Assembly (NCBI RefSeq): GCF_036898095.1
Contig: NC_090736.1
Location: forward strand, 11,196,161-11,260,160
Length of the DNA stretch: 64,000 nucleotides
Origin: Palaemon carinicauda
Taxonomy: Eukaryota; Arthropoda; Malacostraca; Decapoda; Palaemonidae
Direction of reading: 5' to 3'
Positions 1-7,923 of the stretch are shown in pieces. Numbering within the stretch: the stretch's first letter is position 1; the number at the start of each line of letters is the position of its first letter. The position numbers and the translations under genes are program-made. Below the pieces are notes generated by a model. The model ran no database searches. It saw nothing but the letters and a program-made list of their open reading frames with translations, and was not told where the DNA came from.

Positions 1-2739
1 AGACCCTGCTATTTCCTTCCTTTTCTTCTGGGGAATGGAAAGGCAGTGTGACTGAAGGTTCCATTGGATTCCTAACCATTGGAACTTCTGAGCTGGAGAG
101 AGGCGAGATTTCTTCACGTTTATCTTGAATCCAAGGTGTTCTAGGTACTGGGTGACTTTGTTGAAGGATTTTAAACAATCCTCGGGCGATGGAGCCCAGA
201 CTACCCAATCGTCGAGGTAGGCCATCACCTGGACGTCTCGGAGGCGGAGCTGTTGTACTATGGCGTCCGCCAGCTTTGTGAAGATCCGAGGGGCCACATT
301 GAGGCCGAAGGGCATGGCCCTGAAGGCGTAGCTTTTCCTTTGGAGTCGAAATCCTAGGTAGGAGGAAGCGTGATGGTTCATTGGAACGTGCCAGTAGGCA
401 TCCGCCAGGTCTATGGAGACCGTGTAAGAACCTCGAGGCAGAAGGGTCCTTATCTGTTGAAGAGTCAGCATCTTGAACTTGTCGTTCGCTATGAACTTGT
501 TGAGGGGGGATAAGTCCAGAATGACTCTGAGTTTGTCGGAGTCTTTCTTGGGGACACAAAACAGTCTCCCTTGGAACCTGGTGGACTTTACCTTCCTTAT
601 CACCTTCTTGTTCAAGAGATCTAGGACATATTCTTCCAGAAGGGGGGTTGATTGTTGGAAGAATTGCTGGAAGGTTGGGGGTGGTTGAGTCCAACTCCAG
701 CCTAGACCCTTCTTGACGATGCTGTGTGCCCAGGGATCGAAGGTCCAACGATCCTGGAATTGGCGGAGTCTTCCTCCCACCGGAAGCACTTCATTGCTTC
801 TGGTGTCCCGAGGGCTACTGCCTCGGCCGCTAGCTCCCTTTCCTCCTCTGCCTCTGGAGGGACGGCTAGACGCGTCTCTGCCTGCACCTCTGCTTGAGCC
901 TCTACCTTTGGGACGAAAGGTAGTCGTCTGTTGCTCGAAAGCAGGGGTGAAAACCGGTGACTGTGACAAGACCGGTTGGGTGACCAGCTGAAAGGTCTGC
1001 TGTGGCTGAGCTGCCACTTGGGAGGTAGCGGGTCCCGGAAACTGACGTCTTGGTTGACGCTGCTGGGGTTTCTGTTTGGAAGATTTCCTCTTAGGTTGAG
1101 GTCCGTCGTCCTGAGAGGATTTCCTCTTTTTTGACATGCCCCACTTGTGGAGAAGGTTCCTATTCTCCGTGGCGGCTTTGTCGGTGATCTCCTTCACAAG
1201 GTCAGAAGGAAAGAGGTGTTTACCCCAGATGTTGGAGGAAATCAGCCTCCGGGGTTCATGTTTCACAGTGGCACCTGCGAACACGAATTCACGACAGGCT
1301 CTCCGAGCCTTCATGAAGTGGTACATATCCTTCACCAGGGTTGCCATGTGGGATTTGGCAAGTACCATGTAGTGGTCTGGTACTCTGGTGTCACAGACCA
1401 TAATGTCCAGTTGGACCTGGTGGGACATGGATGCTGCGAGCCTCTCCTTCGTATCTTGTTCCCGACGAAGGAGGTGATCGTTGAGTTTCGGGAGGTCTTC
1501 ATTAAACTGACGTCCGGCGACGTCAGGATCTAGCTTTCCCATCACGAAAGTATGCTGGATGTCCTTCCAGTGTCGAGCGTCGGGGGGAGTCACTATGGAG
1601 AAGGGTCTGCACTCCTCCAGTGCAGGGCAGGCTTTTCCCTCTTCCACAGCCTTGAGGCACGCAGCGAAGGCCTTTTCCATGAATGGAAGGACTGCATCCT
1701 CGGGTGCGACGTAGGTAGGGTGCTTCTTGCTCAGGGCCGGAAGCTTAGAGCAGGTAAAACCCCTACTTTTAAACGTGTTGGCTAGCATAGCCTGGGCCTT
1801 CGCGAGATCGAACGCTATCTCCTCTTTTGGTTCGGTCTCTTCTTTAGAGGCAGGTTCTGAGCGAAGCCGGACGTAACAGTCCGGGTAGGCCTCGAAGTTT
1901 GGGAAGAACTCCACGTCTTCCAGGGGGACCGTGCCGATCTTGTCGCTGACGAAGATCCTGCCGGTCGCGATAACCATATGCTCAGCATACCTCCATGGGT
2001 TGGCATGTGAGCAAGCGGGGAGATCCTTAACCGAGATCTTCTTCGGTTCTTTGGATCCTATCATGGACCTGATGAACTCCTGATTTTCTTTCAGCCTGTC
2101 GTCCATGATGGCTTTGATCATCCGGAACATCTCTTGGGCGGATGGCATGGGTTCCGGGGTAGTGGAGGTAGACGGGAGAGACACTTCCGTCGGTGTAGGA
2201 GTAGGGGCAGAGATGGAAGGAGGAGCGACCTCTTGCTCCGACTCGGTGTATTCCACCTGGTCCTCATCATCTTCAGCACCTTGAGCCATAAGGGTCTTCT
2301 CCGTGTCCTCCGAAATATCCGACATGTGTTCATCATCTTCGGAATCCAGGTGGCACTCATGCATGGACTGGGCCATGACTACATCTGGTTCCACCGTAAT
2401 TTGGACAGTGGGGATCAAATCCTTGGGCACCACAGAATCAGGGGAGGCCTTTGGGAACAGAAGGGACCTCAATTCTTCAGTGGCCAGGTACGGTCCGGTG
2501 GCATTCTTCTGGAAGCCACGCACCCACTTGCGTAGCTTCTCCCGAGAAGTGTCCCTGACCTCCGCTGAGGGAGGGTTATGGAAGGCATCAACTAGGTGAG
2601 CCTGGCAGACCGTACAGTTCAGCGGGTCCCAGAATTTCAAATCCCCTTTCTTGTTAGCACAAGGGGCGTGAGTCCTGCAAGCCGTATGCCCGTAGAAGTG
2701 CGGGCGTTTCACAGCGCAGAAGTCGAAGTCACACTTCAT
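1..2739 (-). CDS. gag-reverse transcriptase polyprotein, single open frame (partial)
   Basis: Read by hand as 913 uninterrupted codons from ATG at 2739 to the window edge. The N-terminus has a Cys/His cluster (MKCDFDFC, then HTACRTHAPC and CTVC). An acidic and Pro/Thr-rich linker follows, then a capsid-like region, then a basic RG-rich tail near 840-900. Reverse transcriptase follows without a break. Visible motifs are DLSPLNKF, SIDLADAYWHVP, FRAMPFGLN and the catalytic YLDDW at about 200-214. In F2-2 and F2-3 the pol frame is +1 relative to gag. Here the segment at about 810-818 is one base shorter, which fuses the two frames. The ATG was chosen because it follows a conserved splice-acceptor-like site and starts the conserved Cys/His block. 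RNase H would lie beyond the window edge. Confidence 0.85.
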   Translation of the reverse strand, partial: MKCDFDFCAVKRPHFYGHTACRTHAPCANKKGDLKFWDPLNCTVCQAHLVDAFHNPPSAEVRDTSREKLRKWVRGFQKNATGPYLATEELRSLLFPKASPDSVVPKDLIPTVQITVEPDVVMAQSMHECHLDSEDDEHMSDISEDTEKTLMAQGAEDDEDQVEYTESEQEVAPPSISAPTPTPTEVSLPSTSTTPEPMPSAQEMFRMIKAIMDDRLKENQEFIRSMIGSKEPKKISVKDLPACSHANPWRYAEHMVIATGRIFVSDKIGTVPLEDVEFFPNFEAYPDCYVRLRSEPASKEETEPKEEIAFDLAKAQAMLANTFKSRGFTCSKLPALSKKHPTYVAPEDAVLPFMEKAFAACLKAVEEGKACPALEECRPFSIVTPPDARHWKDIQHTFVMGKLDPDVAGRQFNEDLPKLNDHLLRREQDTKERLAASMSHQVQLDIMVCDTRVPDHYMVLAKSHMATLVKDMYHFMKARRACREFVFAGATVKHEPRRLISSNIWGKHLFPSDLVKEITDKAATENRNLLHKWGMSKKRKSSQDDGPQPKRKSSKQKPQQRQPRRQFPGPATSQVAAQPQQTFQLVTQPVLSQSPVFTPAFEQQTTTFRPKGRGSSRGAGRDASSRPSRGRGGKGASGRGSSPRDTRSNEVLPVGGRLRQFQDRWTFDPWAHSIVKKGLGWSWTQPPPTFQQFFQQSTPLLEEYVLDLLNKKVIRKVKSTRFQGRLFCVPKKDSDKLRVILDLSPLNKFIANDKFKMLTLQQIRTLLPRGSYTVSIDLADAYWHVPMNHHASSYLGFRLQRKSYAFRAMPFGLNVAPRIFTKLADAIVQQLRLRDVQVMAYLDDWVVWAPSPEDCLKSFNKVTQYLEHLGFKINVKKSRLSPAQKFQWLGIQWNLQSHCLSIPQKKRKEIAGS

Positions 2740-2748
2740 CTGCTCCTC

Positions 2749-2767
2749 CTGTGGAAGAAAGAGAAAA
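2749..2767 (-). promoter_or_regulatory. candidate 3' splice site just upstream of gag (F2-1)
   Basis: On the minus strand a pyrimidine tract runs into CAG (TTTTCTCTTTCTTCCACAG), nine bases before the gag ATG. The same layout is found in F2-3 (52517-52535) and, with small changes, in F2-2 (about 45400). Conservation in three copies suggests the long leader is spliced out. No donor could be identified with confidence. Confidence 0.5.
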
Positions 2768-4199
2768 TGAGTATGGGGGGAGTCATAAGAATGGCTCTTA
2801 AGCTAAGTTAATATTAATCATTAATTTTAACTTGATAAAGGGGGTGATGCACAGAGGATTGAGATAGTAAAGAAACATACTCCGTGCATCCCGCCCGGCT
2901 GGTTACCGTAAGCTTCATCCTTGGATAATCCGAGGTGGCCGAAGGCGCAGGATAGAATTCCAGTAGAAGACCATAGGGCAATGGAATTCCATGGGAATTG
3001 TCAAGGATAAGTTTGGGACTGAGGCCACTCAGTCTCAAATTAGGGGGCTAAAGGATCCCAAAGGGTAACTGCTTCCGGCAACCAGCCGCGCTAAGATACA
3101 CGCAGCATGCTGGAAATCTGAAGAATGCAAAAAGACAGCATGATTACCAGTAGAACAGTACTAAGGTACTGATCCATCAACGTAAACAGGCCATCTGGTT
3201 GCAGTGTAGAGCTATCAGTATTAGATGATAGCTAGTAGAAGGGGGTGTAAGTCGTCTTGACGCCTCCGGAAGGTTCCGGCAGACCTCCGGCACGCCGGAG
3301 GCCGCTCCAGCAGAGATTCTGGCATTAGGACAGACAATATAAGTCAAGAGTAATACCAGGGTGGCGGCCGCCGGCACAGGGGCGGCACGCCGGCAGAGGG
3401 AGCGGCGGCTCCGGCAGCCGGAGGATGCCGGATTGGTGACAGGAACAAGGATGGTTATAGCAGAACCGGGTTGCCGGCAGTATATGCCGGCACTCCGGGG
3501 GCCGGCCGGCGGGCGGACGGCCAAGCTATGAGGAAGGGGGAGAGCCATCGGCTAGAAGCCGGCGGCAGGCGGCAGTCCCCGGCACACGGAGGACTGGCGG
3601 CCATGGGGGTATGGGGTGAGTCACCAAGGTAGGAGCTGGGTATCGCCGACAGTGGAGGCGGCAAGGGACCGGCACCCGGATAGTGAAAGAGACAGAGGGA
3701 GGGATGTAAGGAGTCCAGCCATGGACTACCAGACATCCCCCCTGAGAGGGTGTACCCATGCTAGAGGCTGGCTCTATCACCCAGAAGCAGGGGCCGCAGA
3801 GGACCGGGAGCTAGGGTAGCCCAAGGGAGGGCTAGGGGACACCCAAAGAGGGGGAGACCCCTGCATACAGAACACATCCAGTGGCTAACCTCATAGGACA
3901 CTATGAAGGGTATATGTACCAGAGCGGACTGTACACAGAAGCTCAAGGTAGCCCTATCACTCCACCCTAAGGAGGAGTTGTAGGACAGGGGACAGATGGG
4001 TATAGACTAACCTAAGTATAGGCTAGGCTATACAAGAGATAGGTGGGGAGGGGAGAAGAGAAGAGTCTTCCTTGGAAGGGGTTCTGTACCAGAGCGGCCA
4101 CTAAGGAAGGGAGGACACTCCCTAACCTAAGGTAAGGCAGCCTGACTGAAACGGTGCATGGGTACAGTTTCAGCAAGGAACAGAATGACCCTTCCAAAA
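2768..4199 (-). other. 5' leader of F2-1, proximal part
   Basis: Non-coding leader between the candidate acceptor and the F1-A insertion. It contains a CCGGC-rich, GC-rich stretch at about 3240-3700, which is also present in F2-2 (about 45920-46280) and F2-3 (about 51640-52030). Short open frames occur but are not conserved in frame among the three copies, so none is called as a gene. Confidence 0.6.
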
Positions 4200-4357
4200 T
4201 GATATTTTCATAATAAAATAAATTTTTGAATATACTTACCCGCTGGTTATATAAAAGAGCAGAAAATTCAAATCTCGCGCTATCGAAGATACGCCAGGTG
4301 TACCAACCGCACCCTAGCGGTAGAACAGGTGGAACTACACACCAACTCCAGTTCTTC
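4200..4357. repeat. left inverted terminal repeat of F1-A
   Basis: Reverse complement of 10861-11018 from the cttacccgctgg core through ccagttctt. The right copy has about 21 extra bases next to the ttatataaaagagc motif. The outermost 30-40 bases differ between the two ends, and both versions are present in the ICR. An acttac at 4234-4239 reads GTAAGT outward on the minus strand. Confidence 0.85.
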
Positions 4358-4420
4358 CATGCCTCATAGCCATACCATAGGTAGTCTCTAGAGGGGAGGA
4401 GGGAGGGTGTTAAATTTATA

Positions 4421-4515
4421 TAACCAGCGGGTAAGTATATTCAAAAATTTATTTTATTATGAAAATATCATTTTTAAATATAAAACTTACCCGCTGGTTA
4501 TATAAAAGAGCTGAT
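4421..4515. repeat. internal complementary region (circle-junction copy) of F1-A
   Basis: The first half (ending gaaaatatca) is complementary to the left end of the element. The second half (from tttttaaatataaaac) is complementary to the right end. In DIRS elements such a region templates completion of the ends and circularisation of the cDNA. Confidence 0.85.
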
Positions 4516-4897
4516 TGACACCCCTTGGTGGCGGGTCAGAGACAGCTACATACAGAAAATTCACTTAAGGGTTACATACAATAAACTTAAGCAGTTCTCA
4601 CCTGATAAGGAAGCTGACAGCAATGATACTCTGCCTCATTTCGTCCGCTATCCTTAAGAGATCCAGTAATCCACTCGGGCTGAAAATCTCTAGGAGCTGT
4701 CAAACGGTACAAACACCTATAACATGACAGGACCTCAACCAATACCCTTGTTCCGGGTGCACTCAAGGAACAAAATGACCACCTAGCCAAATCAAAGATT
4801 GCGGAAGACTGACGCCCAATCTCCACAAACAACCATAAAAAACGAGTTCCAAGAGATAGAAAAGGGGTATTAGGAAAAAAGGGAACGTAGTGGTAGA

Positions 4898-7789
4898 TCA
4901 TTCACCTACTATCGCATTAGCAGCTATAAAAGGACCCAACGTAAAAAGGTCCTCATAGCGAGTCTGAACATTCTTCAAATAATGGGATGCAAAAACAGAC
5001 TTACTTCTCCAAAATGTTGTATCCATCAGACTTTGCAGAGAACGGTTCTGTTTAAAGGCCACTGAAGTCGCTACCGCTCTGACTTCATGAGTCTTGACTT
5101 TGAGGAGCCTCTGATCCGACTCATCACACTGAGCATGAGCTTCTCGAATCAACAATCTAACGAAAAAAGACAAGGCATTCTTGGACATGGGCATCGAGGG
5201 TTTCCGAACTGCACACCACAGAGCGTCTGAGTTACCTCTCAGATTCTTAGTTCTGTCCACATAACAACGTAGAGCTCTATCTGGACAGAGAACCCTTTCC
5301 AATTCATCGCCAGCCAAATCCGAAAGGTTAGAAATCTCGAAGGATTTGGGCCATGGTCGAGAAGGGTTTTCGTTTTTGGCCAGAAACCCCAGTTGCAAAG
5401 AACAAATGGCTTTCCCATTCCGAAAACCAATGTTCTTGCTTAAAGCGTGAACTTCACTAACTCTTTTCGCAGTGGCGAGGGTAACTAGAAAAAGGGTTTT
5501 CAAGGTTAAGTCCTTAAATGAAGCCGAGTATAAAGGCTCAAATCTGTCACTCATGAGAAATTTAAGGACAACATCCAAATTCCAGGCGATGGGAGCCGTT
5601 TGAATCATCTTGGTCGTATCAAAAGACCTAAGTAAATCTCGTAGATCCTTATTATCAGAAAGGTCTAGGTTCCTGTGTCGAAAAACCGTCGCCAACATAC
5701 TCCTGTAACCTTTAATAGTTGATGACGAGAAGTTATGCTTAGTTTTAAGGTCCAAGAAAAAATCTGCTATTTGGGAAAGCGATGTACTGGAAGAGGAAAT
5801 CGCGTTAGTTCTACACCATTCCCTGAACAACTCCCACTTGGACTGATACACCTTGATGGTTGAAGACCTTCTTGCCCTTGCAATTGCCTTGGCTGCCTTC
5901 TTCGAAAATCCTCTAGCTCTAGCGAGTTTTTCGATAGTCTGAAGGCAGTCAGACGTAGAGCTCGGAGGTTTTGATGATTTCGGGCCAAGTGAGGTTGTCT
6001 GAGAAGATCGGGTCTCATGGGAAGGCTTCTCGGGACATCCACCATCCATTCCAGTACCTCTGGAAACCAGCTCCTTGACGGCCAGAACGGAGCTATCAGT
6101 GTCATTCTGGTCTCCTCGTGTGAAACGAACTTCTGAATCACTTTGTAAAGGATCTTGAACGGAGGAAAGGCATAAACCTCCATGTGTGACCAGTTCATCA
6201 GAAAAGCGTCTATGTGAAAAGCTTCGGGATCTGGAACCGGAGAGCAATAACACTCTAGTCGTTTGGTCTTCGCGGTGGCAAAGAGATCCACGAGAGGTCG
6301 ACCCCATAACCGCCACAGACTCTTGCAGATGTCCGGGTGCAGAATCCATTCCGTGGAGAGAACCTGACCTTTCCTGCTGAGTCTGTCTGCGCTCACATTG
6401 TTGACTCCCTGGATGAACCGCGTCAAAAGAGTCACCTTCCTTTCCTCCGCCCAGATGAGGAGTAGTCTTGCAATCTCGAACAGAGGCCAAGAGTGGGTCC
6501 CGCCTTGTTTCGCAATATAGGCCAGAGCTGTCGTGCTGTCCGAATTGACTTGGACTACCTTGCCCCTGATCTGCTTTTCGAAGCCGATGAGAGCCAGATG
6601 AATAGCTAAAAGCTCTTTTTGATTGATGTGGAGAGAGGTTTGCTCTACCGTCCAAGTCCCCGAAAGTTCCTGCTTCTCTAGAGTGGCTCCCCACCCCGAG
6701 TTGGAGGCGTCGCAACACAACACGAGGTTTGGGTTCCTCTGAAGTAAAGACAAGCCTTCTTTCAGTCTGGGCTCGTTGTTCCACCATTGAAGATGAGACT
6801 TGATGGAAGTCGAGATGGGAATGCAATCCCTGTCGAGGCTGTCCCCTTTCTTCCAATGGCGGTTGAGATGAAACTGAAGAGGACGCAAGAACAACTTCCC
6901 CAGGGTCACGAACTTCTCTAACGACGAGAGAGTCCCCAGAAGGCTCATCCAATCTCTGACGGAGCAAAGATCTCTCTTCAGGAACGTTTGTACTTTTAGG
7001 AGGGCTGCTTAGATTCTCACCGACGACGGAAAAGCCCGAAAACTCCGACTGTGAATCTCCATCCCCAAATAAAGAATCTCCTGGGATGGAATGAGTTGTG
7101 ATTTTTTCGAGCTCACCAGGAGACCCAGTTCTCTGGAGAGATCCAAAGTCATCTTGAGGTCCTTCAAACAACAATCGGCTGAGGAGGCTCTTATCAGCCA
7201 ATCGTCCAGATACAGAGAGGCCCTGATTCCCCTCGAATGCAGCATGCTCGCCACGTTCAGCATGATCTTGGTGAACAATAGAGGAGCCGTGCAAAGTCCG
7301 AAACAAAGAGCCCTGAACTGGAAGACCTTGTTTCCGTCCATGAACCTCAGATAACGTCTGCAGCTGGGATGAATCGGAAGGTGGAAATAGGCATCCTGAA
7401 GATCTAAAGAGACCATCCAATCGTCCTTCCTCACAGCTGCCAGAACTGTTTTCTGAGTCTCCATGGTGAACGTCGAGTTTTTGACGTAACCATTGAGCAC
7501 ACTTACGTCCAGAACCGGTCTCCACCCCCCGGAACTCTTGGGTACTAGAAAAAGGCGGTTGTAAAACCCCGGAGACGTAACATCTTGCACTTCCTCTATT
7601 GCTCGTTTCTCTAATAAAAGAGACATCTGTAGAAGCATGGCTTGTTTCTTGGGACCCTCTCTGTATTTGGGCGAAAGATCCACTGGATCTGTGACTAAAG
7701 GAGGATTGGTCAGGAAGGGGATCTTGTAGCCTTCCTTTAACACCTGGACGGACCAGGGGTCCGCTCCATTCCTCTCCCAAGCCTCCCAA
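4898..7789 (-). CDS. tyrosine recombinase ORF with a long N-terminal overprinted region (F1-A)
   Basis: 963 codons, open. The recombinase domain is in the last 350 or so residues (about 4898-5960). It begins near SDCLQTIEKLARARGF, with an N-terminal core-binding-like region (KVYQSKWELFREWC). The catalytic set is R in ATAKRVSEVHALS, H and R in KTHEVRAVATS, W in TTFWRS and the nucleophile Y in SHYLKNV. This enzyme would integrate the circular cDNA in the nucleus. The first 600 or so residues come from reading the RT/RNase H region in another frame; they are Ser/Arg/Gly-rich and have no recognisable fold. The frame is the same as gag, separated only by the gag TGA at 7835-7837. The true start of the recombinase is unknown. 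Confidence 0.8.
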   Translation of the reverse strand: MGGLGEEWSGPLVRPGVKGRLQDPLPDQSSFSHRSSGSFAQIQRGSQETSHASTDVSFIRETSNRGSARCYVSGVLQPPFSSTQEFRGVETGSGRKCAQWLRQKLDVHHGDSENSSGSCEEGRLDGLFRSSGCLFPPSDSSQLQTLSEVHGRKQGLPVQGSLFRTLHGSSIVHQDHAERGEHAAFEGNQGLSVSGRLADKSLLSRLLFEGPQDDFGSLQRTGSPGELEKITTHSIPGDSLFGDGDSQSEFSGFSVVGENLSSPPKSTNVPEERSLLRQRLDEPSGDSLVVREVRDPGEVVLASSSVSSQPPLEERGQPRQGLHSHLDFHQVSSSMVEQRAQTERRLVFTSEEPKPRVVLRRLQLGVGSHSREAGTFGDLDGRANLSPHQSKRAFSYSSGSHRLRKADQGQGSPSQFGQHDSSGLYCETRRDPLLASVRDCKTTPHLGGGKEGDSFDAVHPGSQQCERRQTQQERSGSLHGMDSAPGHLQESVAVMGSTSRGSLCHREDQTTRVLLLSGSRSRSFSHRRFSDELVTHGGLCLSSVQDPLQSDSEVRFTRGDQNDTDSSVLAVKELVSRGTGMDGGCPEKPSHETRSSQTTSLGPKSSKPPSSTSDCLQTIEKLARARGFSKKAAKAIARARRSSTIKVYQSKWELFREWCRTNAISSSSTSLSQIADFFLDLKTKHNFSSSTIKGYRSMLATVFRHRNLDLSDNKDLRDLLRSFDTTKMIQTAPIAWNLDVVLKFLMSDRFEPLYSASFKDLTLKTLFLVTLATAKRVSEVHALSKNIGFRNGKAICSLQLGFLAKNENPSRPWPKSFEISNLSDLAGDELERVLCPDRALRCYVDRTKNLRGNSDALWCAVRKPSMPMSKNALSFFVRLLIREAHAQCDESDQRLLKVKTHEVRAVATSVAFKQNRSLQSLMDTTFWRSKSVFASHYLKNVQTRYEDLFTLGPFIAANAIVGE

Positions 7790-7923
7790 AAGTGAGTCAA
7801 CCTGGCCCCCACTGCTGTCTGAAGGAGAGGGCAGTCAGACTTTACCTCGGCCGGACTTGCCCCCTCTGCCTCTAGGTTTCCTTCCTTCTGGTTTAAAGGA
7901 GCCTCTCCCAGAGGGCTTCCCAC
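5767..7923 (-). pseudogene. RT/RNase H (pol) ORF with one in-frame stop (F1-A)
   Basis: The frame is +1 relative to gag and overlaps its last 89 bases. RT motifs are GFYNRLFLVPK, SLDLQDAYFHLP, FRALCFGLCTAP and YLDDW. RNase H follows: CCDASNSGWGATL, QKELLAIHLAL, NSDSTTALAY and SADRLSRKG supply the acidic residues. Next comes a DLFAT...YAFPPF segment, in the position where DIRS1-type pol carries a DAM-like methyltransferase; only the FPPF motif is visible, so that assignment is tentative. A TAA at 7009-7011 splits the frame between the RT palm and RNase H, where F1-C has a sense codon. Otherwise both halves are open in one frame. Confidence 0.85.

Noticed and set aside
473..991. Plus-strand open frames over F2-1 (and similar ones at 43147-43666 and 53940-54816)
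   Set aside because: They are antisense shadows of gag and RT; the opposite strand carries the recognisable motifs.
5767..6400. Confident methyltransferase domain in DIRS pol
   Set aside because: Only the FPPF-type motif and position support it; other motifs could not be verified by eye, so it is mentioned but not called separately.
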